From: Prevotella sp.
Lineage (GTDB): Bacteria > Bacteroidota > Bacteroidia > Bacteroidales > Bacteroidaceae
DNA: 64,000 bases
Direction of reading: 5' to 3'
Assembly (NCBI GenBank): GCA_017428805.1
Contig: JAFRQC010000017.1
Coordinates: 1-64,000, forward strand
Positions 46,911-58,067 of this stretch are shown here, in pieces; the stretch's first letter is position 1; each line of letters opens with the position of its first letter. The notes beneath the pieces were generated by a model. It was not told the DNA's origin. It searched no databases and saw only the letters and a list, made by a program, of their open reading frames with translations. The position numbers were made by a program, and so were the translations under genes.

Positions 46911-47527
46911 AGAAACTCGCAGAGTTTCGCAACAGCTCTGGCCCGATGGCTGATGTGGTTCTTGATGTCCATACCAAGTTCAGCGAAGGTCTTGTCATAG
47001 CCGTCAGGCTGGAAGATGGGGTCGTAGCCGAAGCCCTCTCCTCCCCTGCGCTCTCTGATGATTTCACCCTCAACGATGCCCTCAAACTGATGGATATCCT
47101 TGATAGCGGTGCAACCGCAGGGACAGACATTCTTCTTCTGTATTAACGCAATAACCGTGCGAAATCTTGCACGGCGGTTGTTATTATTTCCTAATTCTCT
47201 CAACAGACGGGCCATATTTGCCTCAGAATTATGGGAAATGGTTTGGTCGTTGGACTCCATACTGGCATAGCGGGCTGAATAGATGCCAGGTGCTCCACCT
47301 AATGCTTCTACCTCAAGACCTGTATCATCAGCAAAGCAGTCGATATGATAGTGGTCATAGACGTATTGAGCCTTTTGCAGGGCATTCGCTTCAAGTGTCT
47401 TGCCAGTCTCAGGGATATCTACATCACAACCGATATCCTTCAGCGACAGCACTTCGATGGACTCTCCAAGTATTGAACGAATCTCAGAGAGTTTATGCTG
47501 ATTGTTTGTAGCGAATACGATTTTCAT
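46898..47527 (-). CDS. rdgB: Non-canonical purine NTP pyrophosphatase
   Basis: 209 residues of the Ham1/RdgB family. [14 protein letters not shown] is the N-terminal substrate motif, [25 protein letters not shown] (in part [17 protein letters not shown]) is the core, and [14 protein letters not shown] and the final SHRARA are conserved. It hydrolyses ITP, dITP and XTP to keep them out of DNA and RNA. Start overlaps the yitT-like stop by four bases. Confidence 0.95.
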   Translation of the reverse strand: MKIVFATNNQHKLSEIRSILGESIEVLSLKDIGCDVDIPETGKTLEANALQKAQYVYDHYHIDCFADDTGLEVEALGGAPGIYSARYASMESNDQTISHNSEANMARLLRELGNNNNRRARFRTVIALIQKKNVCPCGCTAIKDIHQFEGIVEGEIIRERRGGEGFGYDPIFQPDGYDKTFAELGMDIKNHISHRARAVAKLCEFLNDK

Positions 47528-48546
47528 GATGCTTTGTTTTTGTTATAGATTTCGTCTATCTTCTTGTCAATCTTCTTAGCGTTCTTCTTTGTCTTCTCTA
47601 TGGCGGCATCAATCTTTTTGATCTCCTTGACCCTCACTCTCATCTCATCAAAGCCCTCGCCATAGACACCAATGACGGCACTCTGTGAGACGAAGGCCTG
47701 TGGGTCGATCATCTTGATGAGACGGAAGATGTTCACGCTCTCGTTCTTCCTGGCAAGGATACAGAGCACTTTCATCTCCTGTCCTGTGTACCAGCCGTGA
47801 CCGTCAAGAATTGTCACACCGTGGTTCATCTCTGTGCCGATGGCATTGGCAATCTCCTGCCACTTGCGAGAGAAAATAAAGAACTGCACGGACTGGCGAC
47901 GGGCGTTCATCACATAATCAAGTACATAGTTCTCCATCGTCATCACACAGAAGCCGAACATCACCTTATGGGCACGCTCCAGATAAGTACCAAACTGTGG
48001 GAAGAACATACAGGAGCCGATGATACAGAAGTCGGCAGCGATAAGCACATTGCCCAGAGAGACGTTAGGGTGGAACTTATTGACCGATGCGGCGATGATA
48101 TCCGTACCTCCTGTGGAGCCGTTGTGAGTGAAGACAGTAGCCAAGGCGATACCCGTCAGCACACAGCCGATAATCATCGACATGAAGTCCTGCCCCTCAC
48201 CCATGAGCTTAAACGGCAGGCCGTTATCCTGTTTAGGCAGAAGATCCTGGGCAAACAGCAGCATAAAGTAAAGGGTGAAGATGGCAAATATCGTCTTCAT
48301 CAGGAATTTTACACCCAAAATCTTCAAGGCTACCACCAGCAGGATGCCGTTGATGATGATGTAGGTATTCTCCAGATGGAAGCCTGTGGCGTAGTAGATG
48401 ATGGCCGAGAGACCAGTCACGCCACCTGCCACAATCTGATAGGGCATCAGGAAGACAGTGAAGGCGACAGTATAGATGGCGAGACCAAGGGTTATAAACA
48501 TATAATCCCTGGCCTCGGCCAAAATCATTTTGTTTTGTAATGTCAT
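47524..48546 (-). CDS. YitT family membrane protein
   Basis: 340 residues. Five or so hydrophobic segments in the first 200 ([32 protein letters not shown]) match the YitT/DUF161 membrane domain. The next 80 residues ([20 protein letters not shown] ... [21 protein letters not shown]) are the C-terminal DUF2179 domain. Transport role unproven. The last 45 residues form a Lys-rich coiled-coil tail ([20 protein letters not shown]) beyond the usual length of about 290. Lies one base after leuS and overlaps rdgB. Confidence 0.88.
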   Translation of the reverse strand: MTLQNKMILAEARDYMFITLGLAIYTVAFTVFLMPYQIVAGGVTGLSAIIYYATGFHLENTYIIINGILLVVALKILGVKFLMKTIFAIFTLYFMLLFAQDLLPKQDNGLPFKLMGEGQDFMSMIIGCVLTGIALATVFTHNGSTGGTDIIAASVNKFHPNVSLGNVLIAADFCIIGSCMFFPQFGTYLERAHKVMFGFCVMTMENYVLDYVMNARRQSVQFFIFSRKWQEIANAIGTEMNHGVTILDGHGWYTGQEMKVLCILARKNESVNIFRLIKMIDPQAFVSQSAVIGVYGEGFDEMRVRVKEIKKIDAAIEKTKKNAKKIDKKIDEIYNKNKAS

Positions 48547-51378
48547 TTATTTCTTTAAAACGATGTTCACCATACGCTTAGGGACGATGATAACCTTTGC
48601 TACCTGGAAACCATCAAGATACTTTTGCGAACGCTCGTCTGCCAATACAGCATCCTGGATGGTCTGGTTGTCGGCATCAGCAGCGAACGACATCTCAAAG
48701 CGGGCCTTACCGTTGAAGGCGATACCCAACTTCACCTGACTCTCTACCAGATACTCTTCATTCCATATAGGCCATTGGGCGTCGCAGACACTTCCCTCGC
48801 CACCAAGCTGTTCCCAGAGTTCCTCAGCAATATGAGGAGCGAAGGGAGCAATGAGGATGACGAGCGTCTTCAGCAGTTCCTTGTTCTTGCACTTCTGCTG
48901 TGAGAGTTCGTTCACGCAGATCATAAAGGCAGAGATAGAAGTGTTATAGCTGAAGGTCTCAATATCCTGAGACACCTTCTTGATGAGCTTATGTACACTC
49001 TTCAGATTCTCAGGCGTAGCCTCTGACTCCTGACTCCTGTCTCCTGACTCCTGATTAAAGAGGTTCCAGAACTTACGCAGGAAACGGTGACAGCCGTCGA
49101 TACCGTTGGTATCCCAAGGCTTAGACTGCTCCACAGGACCCAGGAACATCTCATAGAGACGCAGGGTGTCGGCACCATACTTCTCAACGATCATATCCGG
49201 GTTCACCACGTTGAACATCGACTTAGACATCTTCTCAATGGCCCAGCCGCAGATATATTTTCCATTCTCAAGGATGAACTCAGCGTTCTCATATTCAGGG
49301 CGCCAAGCCTTGAAGGCATCAATGTCGAGGACATCGGCAGAGACGATGTTTACATCGACGTGGATAGGCGTCGTGGTGTATTTGTCCTTCAGACCGAAGC
49401 TGACAAACTTACCCTTATCAGCACCCTCGTCCTCAATACGATAGACGAAGTTACTGCGGCCCTGGATCATACCCTGATTGACGAGCTTCTTGAAGGGCTC
49501 ATCCTCGCAGGAGTAACCAGAATCATAGAGGAACTTATTCCAGAAACGGCTGTAGATCAAGTGACCAGTAGCGTGCTCTGTACCTCCTACATAGAGGTCA
49601 ACATTGCGCCAGTACTCATCAGCATCGCGACTGACGAGCGCCTTCTCATTCTTGGGATCCATATAACGGAGATAGTAAGCCGAACTTCCAGCAAAGCCAG
49701 GCATCGTGTTCAGCTCCAAGGGGAAGACGGTTTTATTGTCGATCTCATCCTTTGATACCACCTTGTCGAACTTGGTATCCCAAGCCCACATCTTGGCACG
49801 TCCCAATGGAGGCTCGCCAGTCTCAGTAGGCTGGTACTTGTCAATCTCAGGAAGCTCCAAGGGCAGACACTCCTTGGGAATCATATAGGGCATATCGTCC
49901 TTGTAGTAGACAGGGAACGGCTCGCCCCAATAGCGCTGACGGGAGAAGATGGCGTCGCGCAGACGATAGTTCACCTTCACACGACCAAGACCCTTCTCTG
50001 TCACAAACTTCTTTGTGGCAGCGATGGCCTCCTTCACAGTCAGACCATTCAGAGAGAACTTGGCGCTGGCTGAGTTACACATAATACCTTCCTTGGCGTC
50101 GTAGCTCTCCTCAGAGACATCGGCACCCTCAATCAGCGGAATGATGGGGAGGTTGAAGTGCTTGGCGAAGGCATAGTCACGGGAGTCGTGAGCAGGTACG
50201 GCCATAATAGCACCAGTACCATAACCAGCCAGCACATATTCTGCAATCCAAATGGGGATCTTCTCATCGTTGAACGGATTGATGGCGTAAGAACCAGAGA
50301 ACACACCCGTCACCTTGTGATCCATCTGACGGTCGCGCTCTGTACGTTTCTTCACATAATCAAGGTATTTCTCTACCTCTTCTTTCTGCTCTGGTGTAGT
50401 GAGTTCTGCCACAAGGTCTGACTCAGGGGCCAACACCATAAAGGTGACACCAAACATGGTATCGGCGCGGGTGGTGAAGATAGTGAAGTGCTTGTCGCTA
50501 TCTGCCACCTTGAACTCTACCTCCGTACCCTCAGAGCGACCAATCCAGTTGCGCTGGGTCTCCTTCAGAGAGTCTGTCCAGTCGATGACTTCCAGACCAT
50601 CAAGGAGCCTCTGAGCATAAGCCGACACACGGAGGCACCACTGGCGCATCTTCTTCTGCACCACAGGATAACCACCACGGACTGAGACACCATCGACGAC
50701 TTCATCATTGGCAAGAACGGTTCCCAGCTTAGGGCACCAGTTCACCATCGTGTCAGCGAGGTAGGCGATACGGTAGTTCATCAGCACCTCCTGCTTCTTC
50801 TTCTCAGAGAAGCCAGCCCAGTCAGAAGCCGTGAAATGAAGCTCCTCAGTACCAAGGGCATGACAATCCTCTGTACCCATCAGTTCAAAGTGCTCAATGA
50901 GTTTGATGGTCGGCTGAGCCTTGTGAGACGAGGTTGAGAAATAACTCTTGAACATCCGCTGGAAGGCCCACTGCGTCCACTTATAGTAGATGGGGTCGCA
51001 GGTGCGGACCTCACGCTCCCAGTCAAAGCTGAAGCCGATCTTATCCAACTGCGAACGATAACGGTCGATATTTTCAAAGGTGGTCTTCTCAGGATGCTGA
51101 CCTGTCTGGATGGCGTACTGCTCTGCAGGCAGACCGTAGGCATCATAGCCCATGGGATTCAATACGTTGAAGCCCTGCAGACGCTTATAACGGGCATAGA
51201 TATCTGAGGCGATATAGCCCAAGGGATGACCTACGTGCAAGCCTGCCCCAGAGGGATAAGGGAACATATTCAGCACGTAGAATTTCTTCTTGTTCTTGTC
51301 CTCCACTACGCGATAGGTACCATTCTCTACCCATCGCTTCTGCCATTTCTGTTCAATGTCTCTGAAATTGTAATCCAT
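48547..51378 (-). CDS. leuS: Leucyl-tRNA synthetase
   Basis: 943 residues. [17 protein letters not shown] holds the HIGH motif, the CP1 editing domain lies around 225-430, and [14 protein letters not shown] holds the KMSKS loop near residue 717. It charges tRNA-Leu and edits mischarged products. In the anticodon-binding region, residues about 775-784 (ESGDRSQES) are encoded by four heptamers and look like an inserted loop. First gene of leuS-yitT-rdgB-porZ with its own promoter. Confidence 0.97.
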   Translation of the reverse strand: MDYNFRDIEQKWQKRWVENGTYRVVEDKNKKKFYVLNMFPYPSGAGLHVGHPLGYIASDIYARYKRLQGFNVLNPMGYDAYGLPAEQYAIQTGQHPEKTTFENIDRYRSQLDKIGFSFDWEREVRTCDPIYYKWTQWAFQRMFKSYFSTSSHKAQPTIKLIEHFELMGTEDCHALGTEELHFTASDWAGFSEKKKQEVLMNYRIAYLADTMVNWCPKLGTVLANDEVVDGVSVRGGYPVVQKKMRQWCLRVSAYAQRLLDGLEVIDWTDSLKETQRNWIGRSEGTEVEFKVADSDKHFTIFTTRADTMFGVTFMVLAPESDLVAELTTPEQKEEVEKYLDYVKKRTERDRQMDHKVTGVFSGSYAINPFNDEKIPIWIAEYVLAGYGTGAIMAVPAHDSRDYAFAKHFNLPIIPLIEGADVSEESYDAKEGIMCNSASAKFSLNGLTVKEAIAATKKFVTEKGLGRVKVNYRLRDAIFSRQRYWGEPFPVYYKDDMPYMIPKECLPLELPEIDKYQPTETGEPPLGRAKMWAWDTKFDKVVSKDEIDNKTVFPLELNTMPGFAGSSAYYLRYMDPKNEKALVSRDADEYWRNVDLYVGGTEHATGHLIYSRFWNKFLYDSGYSCEDEPFKKLVNQGMIQGRSNFVYRIEDEGADKGKFVSFGLKDKYTTTPIHVDVNIVSADVLDIDAFKAWRPEYENAEFILENGKYICGWAIEKMSKSMFNVVNPDMIVEKYGADTLRLYEMFLGPVEQSKPWDTNGIDGCHRFLRKFWNLFNQESGDRSQESEATPENLKSVHKLIKKVSQDIETFSYNTSISAFMICVNELSQQKCKNKELLKTLVILIAPFAPHIAEELWEQLGGEGSVCDAQWPIWNEEYLVESQVKLGIAFNGKARFEMSFAADADNQTIQDAVLADERSQKYLDGFQVAKVIIVPKRMVNIVLKK
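49027..49054. repeat. CTCCTGA heptamers inside leuS, four units
   Basis: CTCCTGA, CTCCTGT, CTCCTGA, CTCCTGA in frame, the same family as at 7581 and 36984. Confidence 0.88.
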
Positions 51379-51426
51379 TGTATTTTTGCTTTAATTTATT
51401 GTTTCCGTACATTATTATTGAGGCTG

Positions 51427-51434
51427 CAAAGATA
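51427..51434 (-). promoter_or_regulatory. -7 promoter box for leuS
   Basis: Reads TATCTTTG on the minus strand, 49 bases before the ATG at 51378. Confidence 0.7.
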
Positions 51435-51483
51435 CGAATAAGTGAGCAGACTGCCAAAGGAAATATCAAATAAATACAAAAAA

Positions 51484-51522
51484 CCTCCCGTTTCCAGCGA
51501 TTCTTAGCCGAAAAACGGGAGG
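51484..51522 (-). terminator. Terminator after the beta-barrel gene
   Basis: CCTCCCGTTT/AAACGGGAGG stem; on the minus strand a run of six T follows. Ends the leftward transcript of 51543-52058. Confidence 0.8.
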
Positions 51523-51542
51523 CGTATAGGGTTTAAACGCTA

Positions 51543-52058
51543 TTAGAACTTGTAGATGATACCAGCGGCAAGCACAAAGGCTGTGCCGTGACCGAACTGT
51601 AATTTAGCATCAAAGTTACCAGCAATCTTATCGGTGAAGTCGTATTGGGCACCAGCACCAATCTGGCCGATGAAATCAGTTGAACTGCCTCCCTCGCTAC
51701 TGAGATGATAAGTCTGTCCTTCATAATGTACACTAATATCTTCAGATTTAGCGCTGCTATGTGCAACTCCTAATCCGGCGATAGGATAGACATTGATCTT
51801 ATCAGCAACGTTGAACAGATAGTTGGCCGAAGCTAAAATGGTAAACATTGAGACGCCATCCTTCTTAAAGTAGTAGGTAAACTCACCATCACCACGCAGG
51901 TTGTCGATGATGAAATACTGGTATCTTGCACCAATACCAAACATAGATGCCTTAGTGTTGAAGTTCAGCGAACCACCAACAGCCATCTCACCCTTCTCCT
52001 GTGCAAAAGCACCCACGCTAAACAGCGCAACACATAAAGTTAAAAACAGTTTTTTCAT
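51543..52058 (-). CDS. Small outer-membrane beta-barrel protein
   Basis: 171 residues. Signal peptide MKKLFLTLCVALFSVGAFAQ, then amphipathic strands (GEMAVGGSLNFNTKASMFG, LRGDGEFTYYF, VYPIAGLGVAHSS, TDFIGQIGAGAQYDF, GNFDAKLQFGHG) and a last strand ending GIIYKF with C-terminal Phe, as in OmpX/OmpW-like barrels. Own promoter and terminator, so a single-gene unit. Function unknown. Confidence 0.82.
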   Translation of the reverse strand: MKKLFLTLCVALFSVGAFAQEKGEMAVGGSLNFNTKASMFGIGARYQYFIIDNLRGDGEFTYYFKKDGVSMFTILASANYLFNVADKINVYPIAGLGVAHSSAKSEDISVHYEGQTYHLSSEGGSSTDFIGQIGAGAQYDFTDKIAGNFDAKLQFGHGTAFVLAAGIIYKF

Positions 52059-52114
52059 ACTCTTAACATGTTAAATGGATTAGTAAATGTTATTTGATTT
52101 AATCAATTTGGGCA

Positions 52115-52122
52115 CAAAGATA
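52115..52122 (-). promoter_or_regulatory. -7 promoter box for the beta-barrel gene
   Basis: Reads TATCTTTG on the minus strand, 57 bases before the ATG. Confidence 0.65.
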
Positions 52123-52179
52123 GAGATTATTTTTGAGATATGCAACATTTTTTAGGAAAAATGTAACATAGATAGTGTA

Positions 52180-54801
52180 TTACTTACCACTGACTATCTT
52201 TTTGATGTCGTTGAGTTTGTTGAGGGCTTCCAAGGGCGTGAGATTGTTCACATCAAGGCCAAGGATTTCATCGCGAACCTGACAAAGCACAGGGTCATCG
52301 AGTTGAAAGAACGATAATTGCATACCTTCACGGGAAGCTGCAATCTCTGCTGTCGGCTTGCCAACAGCACCCACCTGGGCATTATCCGACTCCAACTGTT
52401 TCAGAATCACGTTGGCACGCTTCACAATGCTGCGAGGCATACCAGCAATCTCTGCCACGTGGATACCAAAGGAGTGCTCACTCCCACCCTTTTCCAACTT
52501 ACGCAGGAAGATGACCTTACCATTGACCTCCTTCACAGAAACGTTATAATTCTTGATGCGGGAGAAGTTCTTCTCCATCTCGTTCAGTTCATGATAGTGT
52601 GTGGCGAAGAGGGTTCTGGGGTGGCCCTTGGCGTTCTCATGGAGATATTCCACGATGGCCCAGGCGATGGAGATACCGTCGTAAGTGCTGGTGCCTCGGC
52701 CTAACTCGTCAAACAACACCAACGAGCGGCTGCTGACATTATTCAGAATGTTTGACGCCTCCGTCATCTCCACCATAAACGTAGATTCACCCAGGGAGAT
52801 ATTATCCGAGGCTCCCACACGAGTGAAGATCTTATCCACCAGACCTATCTTGGCTGCCTCTGCAGGCACAAAGCAGCCTATCTGGGCGAGCAGCACGATG
52901 AGTGCCGTCTGTCTGAGCAAGGCAGACTTACCAGCCATATTGGGACCTGTGATGATGATAATCTGCTGACGCTCGTTGTCGAGCAGGATATCATTAGGCA
53001 CATAGCGTTCGCCCAAGGGCAGTTCCTGTTCAATCACAGGGTGGCGACCTTGTTTGATGTCTATCACCTCCGTCTCGTCTATCACAGGACGTACATATTT
53101 GTTCTCTTCTGCAGTCTTGGCAAAGCTCAGCAGACAGTCGAGATGGGCGATGATATTGGCGTTGATCTGTATCTGTGGGATGAACTCCTGCATACCCAAA
53201 ATGAGGTCGTTGAAGAGCTTTGCCTCAAGACTTAGGATCCTGTCCTCAGCCCCAAGGATCTTTTCCTCGTACTCCTTCAGTTCTTGAGTGATATAACGCT
53301 CAGCCTGGGCCAGCGTCTGCTTACGTACCCACTCTGGAGGCACCAGGTCTTTATAGGTATTGCGCACCTCCAAGTAATAGCCGAATACGTTGTTATAGCC
53401 TATCTTCAGCGAGCTGATACCCGTCTCCTGAGCCTCCCGCTCCTGGATCTTCAACAGGTAGTCCTTGCCGCTATAGGCGATGGTTCTTAACTCATCGAGT
53501 TCTGCATTGACGCCGTCGCGGATGACTCCACCCTTGGCTACCAGCTGAGGCGGATCATTCTGAATCTCCTTCTCAATCCTGTCTCGCAGCGATTCGCACA
53601 GGTTCAACTGCTCCCCTACCCTTTTCAGGGCCTCGTTGTCAGCATAGAGACAAGCGGTCTTGATGGGTTGTATAGCCTGCAAAGCCACCTTCAACTGCAC
53701 CACTTCACGAGGCGAAACACGCCCTACGGCTACCTTTGAGATGATACGCTCCAAGTCGCCAATACGATGCAACTGCTCATCGACACATTGGCGGAAGTCA
53801 GGTTCGCGATAGTAATACTCTACGATGTCAAGACGCTCGTTGATAGGCTTCACATCTTTCAAAGGGAAGACCAACCAGCGCCTCATCAGACGACCACCCA
53901 TCGGACTTACTGTCTTGTCGATGACATCCAGCAGCGATTTGCCGTCATCCTGCATCGGATGGATCAGTTCAAGGCTGCGGATGGTGAATTTATCCAGCCG
54001 GACATACTTATCTTCCTCAATGCGAGAGATGCTGGTGATATGGCCAATCTGGGTGTGCTGCGTCTGTTCAAGATAGACTAAGATGGCTCCTGCGGCGATG
54101 ACACCTGCTTGCAGATGCTCCACACCAAAACCTTTCAGGTTCTTCACATTGAAGTGTCGTAGCAGTTTCTGTTTGGAAGTCTGGTCTGTGAATACCCAGT
54201 CGTCAAGCTGGAAGGTGAAGAACTTTGTGCCAAAGAGGCGTTCAAAGTCCTGTTTGCGAGTCCTGTCGAAGAGGATTTCCTTGGGCGAGAAGTTGCCCAA
54301 GAGTTTTTCCACATAGTCAGCTGTTCCCTCACCAGTAAGGAACTCGCCTGTGGAGATATCGAGGAAGGCGACACCAAACGATGCCTTGCCGAAATGGATG
54401 GCAGCGAGGAAGTTGTTTTCCTTATAATTGAGGACGTTGTCTGAGAGCGCAACACCAGGCGTCACCAACTCCGTGATACCTCGCTTGACGAGCTTCTTCG
54501 TCAGCTTGGGATCCTCCAACTGGTCACAGATGGCCACACGCTTGCCTGCCCTGATAAGTTTTGGCAGATAGGTGTCGAGGGCGTGATGGGGGAAGCCAGC
54601 CATCTCGTCACCCTTGATGCCGGCACCGTTGTTACGATGGGTGAGGGTGATGCCGAGGATCTTTGCTGCCGTGATGGCGTCTTCGCAGTAGGTCTCATAG
54701 AAGTCCCCACAGCGGAAGAGCATCACCGCATCAGGGTGTTTCGCCTTCAGATCGAAGAACTGCTTCATCATCGGGGTCAGCTCCCCGTCCTTCTTCGCCA
54801 T
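52180..54801 (-). CDS. mutS: DNA mismatch repair protein MutS
   Basis: 873 residues. The N-terminal mismatch-binding domain ([28 protein letters not shown]) carries the Phe-x-Glu-type wedge in GDFYETY. The ATPase has Walker [16 protein letters not shown], the signature [13 protein letters not shown] and Walker [18 protein letters not shown]. It recognises mispairs and small loops and starts repair with MutL. It lies downstream of the cytidylate-kinase-like gene with an octamer array between them. Confidence 0.97.
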   Translation of the reverse strand: MAKKDGELTPMMKQFFDLKAKHPDAVMLFRCGDFYETYCEDAITAAKILGITLTHRNNGAGIKGDEMAGFPHHALDTYLPKLIRAGKRVAICDQLEDPKLTKKLVKRGITELVTPGVALSDNVLNYKENNFLAAIHFGKASFGVAFLDISTGEFLTGEGTADYVEKLLGNFSPKEILFDRTRKQDFERLFGTKFFTFQLDDWVFTDQTSKQKLLRHFNVKNLKGFGVEHLQAGVIAAGAILVYLEQTQHTQIGHITSISRIEEDKYVRLDKFTIRSLELIHPMQDDGKSLLDVIDKTVSPMGGRLMRRWLVFPLKDVKPINERLDIVEYYYREPDFRQCVDEQLHRIGDLERIISKVAVGRVSPREVVQLKVALQAIQPIKTACLYADNEALKRVGEQLNLCESLRDRIEKEIQNDPPQLVAKGGVIRDGVNAELDELRTIAYSGKDYLLKIQEREAQETGISSLKIGYNNVFGYYLEVRNTYKDLVPPEWVRKQTLAQAERYITQELKEYEEKILGAEDRILSLEAKLFNDLILGMQEFIPQIQINANIIAHLDCLLSFAKTAEENKYVRPVIDETEVIDIKQGRHPVIEQELPLGERYVPNDILLDNERQQIIIITGPNMAGKSALLRQTALIVLLAQIGCFVPAEAAKIGLVDKIFTRVGASDNISLGESTFMVEMTEASNILNNVSSRSLVLFDELGRGTSTYDGISIAWAIVEYLHENAKGHPRTLFATHYHELNEMEKNFSRIKNYNVSVKEVNGKVIFLRKLEKGGSEHSFGIHVAEIAGMPRSIVKRANVILKQLESDNAQVGAVGKPTAEIAASREGMQLSFFQLDDPVLCQVRDEILGLDVNNLTPLEALNKLNDIKKIVSGK

Positions 54802-54803
54802 TA

Positions 54804-54835
54804 TTACCTTTTTACCTTTTTACTTTTTTACCTTT
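54804..54835 (-). repeat. Octamer array (TTTACCTT) before mutS, four units
   Basis: ACC recurs at 8-bp spacing (54806, 54814, 54830, with ACT at 54822). It is the same octamer as at 32901-32934 in complement and reaches the mutS start codon. Confidence 0.75.
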
Positions 54836-55475
54836 ACTTCTTGATGTACTGTAAGATCATATTCACGATCTCCTCCTCGCTATGTCCGTCGACAGTGAGG
54901 ACGATGTCGTAGTTACGGGTGTCGTAGCGAGAGGTGCCTGTGTACTTCTTGACATAGCGCTCACGCATCTTGTCAACCTCCTTGATGATCTTCATAGCCT
55001 CCTCACGGGTGATGCTCCGTTTGTCCATCAGACGGGCGATGCGGAACTCCATACCTGCCTGGATAAGGATGCTCAGATGGTTGGGGTGGTCGCGGAGCAC
55101 AAAGAAGCCGCTACGGCCTGCGACGACGCACGACTCATCGGCAGCGATGCCCTTCAGAATCTCCTTCTCAGACTCAAAGATGTCATCTGTAATGAGGAAA
55201 TCAGGGATGGCCGTCTTGTTGGAAACGAGCTGGGGAGCGGCAAAGCTGGGCATGATCTTCAGGCTGCGCTTGAAGTCGGCCCACCAGTTGTGCTGCTGGC
55301 CCTTCAGCCTCTCAATTTCAGGAGCCGTCAGGTCATACTTCTTTTCCAGCTCCTGAATGAGCGCCTTGTCGTAGAAAGGCACACCCAGACGGTCTGCTAA
55401 CATCTTACCAATGGTTCTGCCACCAGAGCCAAGCTCACGGTTGATTGTAATGACGTACTTTTCTTTCAGATTCAT
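54834..55475 (-). CDS. Cytidylate kinase-like family protein
   Basis: 213 residues. VITINRELGSGGRTIGKMLADRLG resembles the P-loop region of the cytidylate-kinase-2 family (short form INRELGSGGRTIGKML). PFYDKALIQELEKKYDLT and GRSGFFVLRDHPNHLSILI also fit. Related proteins occur with transporters and are of uncertain substrate; true CMP kinase is usually a different gene, so a plain Cmk call is avoided. Its last residues lie in the octamer array ahead of mutS. Confidence 0.8.
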   Translation of the reverse strand: MNLKEKYVITINRELGSGGRTIGKMLADRLGVPFYDKALIQELEKKYDLTAPEIERLKGQQHNWWADFKRSLKIMPSFAAPQLVSNKTAIPDFLITDDIFESEKEILKGIAADESCVVAGRSGFFVLRDHPNHLSILIQAGMEFRIARLMDKRSITREEAMKIIKEVDKMRERYVKKYTGTSRYDTRNYDIVLTVDGHSEEEIVNMILQYIKK

Positions 55476-55498
55476 AACGTTATCGTTGATTGTCTCTG

Positions 55499-55506
55499 CA
55501 AAGGTA
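55499..55506 (-). promoter_or_regulatory. -7 promoter box for the cytidylate-kinase-like gene
   Basis: Reads TACCTTTG on the minus strand, 24 bases before the ATG. Confidence 0.7.
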
Positions 55507-55591
55507 CAAAGAAAAAAGGAGTTAATAGTTAAGAATCAAGAAAAAATGCAAGAATCGGGTGAAATTTCTTATCTGTTAACGCTTAATTTCC

Positions 55592-55599
55592 TAACTTTG
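55592..55599 (+). promoter_or_regulatory. -7 promoter box for the glycosylase-like gene; decides its start
   Basis: TAACTTTG, 13 bases before ATG 55612. The longer open frame from 55411 is therefore not used. Confidence 0.65.
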
Positions 55600-55611
55600 C
55601 CAGAAAAAAGA

Positions 55612-56250
55612 ATGTATCTGAACAGAGAGAACATCGAGCGCAGCACGAATGAAGTGGAGTGGCATCCGCTCATTCCCTTCCTGCCTGAGAACGCCAAGGT
55701 GCTGTTCCTGGGCAGCTTTCCGCCACAACGGAAACGCTGGTGCATCGATTTCTATTACCCCAACTTCATAAACGACCATTGGCGCATCGAGGGGCAAGTG
55801 TTCTTTGGCGACCGCAATCACTTTGTGGATGTTGAGAAGAAGCGCTTTAAGCTGGAGGAGATTGTGGCGTTTTGTCTTTCCAAGGGCATCGCTTTCTTTG
55901 ATACCTCTACGGCCATCCGACGGCTGAAGGATAATGCTTCAGATAAGTTCCTTGAGGTGGTGATGCCTACAGACATCCCTACCCTACTCGCCCGCCTGCC
56001 TCATCTCCGTGCTATCGTCACCACAGGCGAGAAGGCCACAGAGACCATCTGCACCTCGCTCCAGATTCCAGAGATACCCAAAGTTAATACCTTCGTTCCT
56101 ATCCCAGATACCTACAATATGGATGGACAACAGCTTGTGCTCTATCGCCTCCCCTCTTCCTCACGGGCCTATCCCCTTGCCTTTGACAAGAAAGTGGCAG
56201 CCTATCGGCAGATGTTTGACGGTTACTTTAGTGTAGACTCCCTAAAATAG
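55612..56250 (+). CDS. Uracil-DNA glycosylase superfamily protein
   Basis: 212 residues. KVLFLGSFPPQRKRWCIDFYYPN resembles the GSxPG-type active-site loop of the superfamily (core LFLGSFPPQRKRW), FFGDRNHF and AFFDTSTAIRRLKDNASD follow, and RLPSSSRAYPLAFDKK corresponds to the C-terminal LPSxSP loop seen in hypoxanthine-type glycosylases. It probably excises deaminated bases. Its last 28 bases overlap the convergent lipoprotein gene. Confidence 0.72.
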   Translation: MYLNRENIERSTNEVEWHPLIPFLPENAKVLFLGSFPPQRKRWCIDFYYPNFINDHWRIEGQVFFGDRNHFVDVEKKRFKLEEIVAFCLSKGIAFFDTSTAIRRLKDNASDKFLEVVMPTDIPTLLARLPHLRAIVTTGEKATETICTSLQIPEIPKVNTFVPIPDTYNMDGQQLVLYRLPSSSRAYPLAFDKKVAAYRQMFDGYFSVDSLK

Positions 56251-57236
56251 AACAATTCACCTTTTGAGTTGTAAAGACGAAGGTAATAGCAGTCTACATT
56301 GAAAAACTCTATATCTCTGATATGGTTTGCGAAGTAGAGAGCATCAGTGTCGTTCTCATTTATCATGGTCGAACTGATATCAGTTAATGAAATGCTGCCA
56401 GAATAACCTACATCATCAGAAAGCAAAAAGGCTTTATTTGCTGCGGCTTGATAGTTGCCGTCAAAGGAATTATTACCTGATTTGCCTTTGACTCGGCCAT
56501 CGTTTTCGAAACAGATGTTGAGCCGTTCGTCGCCCCAAGGTCCGCCTACTTGATGGGATGTGCCATCTTCATCAATATAGTCCATCAGCGTCCATTGGTA
56601 TTTCAACATGTCAGGACCTTTCGCATAGTCTACGACTGCCTCAACAACCCGTCGCTCGATGTTGATGGGCTTCGACTCACGCTTGGGATAGAGATCCCAA
56701 TAGAAAAGGTCTCCTATGTCGCAAGTATAGCCGTAATCCGGATTGATATTGCGGAGGATGCCCAGATACATGCGATAATGATCGTCTTCGTCTACCAGAT
56801 TATAGATACCGAGTGATTCTGAACCATCGATGCGATAGGTCCGGCCCACGAGGACGGAATAGCGTTCGAAATCCACCTCTGGAAGCTGCTCATTACCTTT
56901 GTAGGCAGTCTGGAACTCTTCCATGCTGTTGATGAGATAGCAGGGTTGGGCGTCGTACTCCATTTCTCCGAAGAAGCCGGGAAAAACCTCTCCGCCGTCA
57001 CGATAATAGGGATGATGGAGTTCTGCCTTGAAGAAAGCAGCCAATCGCTGATAAGTATCATCATCAACACCTGATCTTATCTTGGGCAAGTCAGGCACAG
57101 AACTTGTAGAGCCTATAGGGCTTATAGAATTTATAGAGTTTATAAGATAATCACTATGGTTATCGCTACTCTCACAGGCACAGAAACAGGCTCCAATCAC
57201 GGCAGCCACAATGTAAGTCTTCATTTTCATCATCAT
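56223..57236 (-). CDS. Lipoprotein with C-terminal META/HslJ-like domain
   Basis: 337 residues from MMMKMKTYIVAAVIGACFCA, lipobox Cys in FCACESS. The C-terminal 100 residues (LNICFENDGRVKGKSGNNSF ... YYLRLYNSKGELFYF) follow the META/HslJ pattern of DGxVxGxxGCNxFxGxY with Asn in place of Cys. The central part, about 60-200, is unassigned. A 9-bp-like repeat (57115-57150) encodes the Ser/Ile-rich SINSISPIGSTSS after the anchor. Role unknown. Confidence 0.68.
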   Translation of the reverse strand: MMMKMKTYIVAAVIGACFCACESSDNHSDYLINSINSISPIGSTSSVPDLPKIRSGVDDDTYQRLAAFFKAELHHPYYRDGGEVFPGFFGEMEYDAQPCYLINSMEEFQTAYKGNEQLPEVDFERYSVLVGRTYRIDGSESLGIYNLVDEDDHYRMYLGILRNINPDYGYTCDIGDLFYWDLYPKRESKPINIERRVVEAVVDYAKGPDMLKYQWTLMDYIDEDGTSHQVGGPWGDERLNICFENDGRVKGKSGNNSFDGNYQAAANKAFLLSDDVGYSGSISLTDISSTMINENDTDALYFANHIRDIEFFNVDCYYLRLYNSKGELFYFRESTLK

Positions 57237-57353
57237 AACACAGTTTGAGTTAATAATCGGGTTCTCTACATATATAATGAATGAGATCATGAAATCTTGC
57301 ATAAAAAAGCAGAAAATTATAATTAATTAACGAATCATTCCAAGATTTTTTCG

Positions 57354-57361
57354 TATCTTTG
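57354..57361 (+). promoter_or_regulatory. -7 promoter box for the secreted protein gene at 57380; decides its start
   Basis: TATCTTTG; the ATG at 57359 overlaps it, so 57380 is used. Confidence 0.7.
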
Positions 57362-57379
57362 CACACAAAAATCATCCTT

Positions 57380-58057
57380 ATGAAACGAATATTGATAGCT
57401 TTTACCTTACTGCTGAGCCTCTTTTTGAACACAGGCTTGCAGGCCCAAAACATCCATACCCAATGGCGCCAGAAGACGATTGCCGTCGAGAATGGCGGAG
57501 AGAAGCCTACCGTCATCCAGCTCCTGAAGGCTTTTAATAAGGTGTGGCACTATAAGAGTACAGATGCCTTGCTGGCTGAGGCCGGCGATAAGCTGTATGT
57601 GTCAAACGATGCCACAGAAGGCAATTCTGGGCGAGCCTTCGTCGATTGCGAGGACTACTGTCATTGCTGGTATGACTTTGAGAACTCAGATGACCACATG
57701 GTCGAGGCTAGAACCTATCAATGTGACAACGGCCACCTGCTCTTTGCCGTCATTCTCGCCGAGTCAGGACCCAATGGAAAGTATTTCGGATGCTTCTACG
57801 ATTATAATCCCAAGACGTCGAAGCTCACGCCGAAAGATGAGCCGTTTATCGATTTCAGGCCTTTCTGGCCAAACTCGCACATCACCTATGCCCTCGGCGA
57901 AGGGTATCTGCAGGTGATACTGGTCATTGAGAGTGCCCCAGGGATCCAGACGCAATTCACACATTACACCTTCAATGGCAAGCGTTTCGCCTACGATCAC
58001 CTAGATGCCCTCGGCTATGCCGCCTACGATGAATCTGGCGACGAGGAAGAGGAGTGA
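57380..58057 (+). CDS. Secreted protein of unknown function
   Basis: 225 residues, MKRILIAFTLLLSLFLNTGL signal peptide cleaved after QAQ. Four Cys cluster in FVDCEDYCHCWYDF and a later YQCDNGH, suggesting disulfides in the periplasm. The tail is acidic (DESGDEEEE). I recognise no family. Single gene. Confidence 0.6.
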   Translation: MKRILIAFTLLLSLFLNTGLQAQNIHTQWRQKTIAVENGGEKPTVIQLLKAFNKVWHYKSTDALLAEAGDKLYVSNDATEGNSGRAFVDCEDYCHCWYDFENSDDHMVEARTYQCDNGHLLFAVILAESGPNGKYFGCFYDYNPKTSKLTPKDEPFIDFRPFWPNSHITYALGEGYLQVILVIESAPGIQTQFTHYTFNGKRFAYDHLDALGYAAYDESGDEEEE

Positions 58058-58067
58058 TCTAAACTCT

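Noticed and set aside
55411..55611. N-terminal extension of the glycosylase-like protein
   Set aside because: The TAACTTTG promoter at 55592-55599 lies inside it, so translation begins at 55612.
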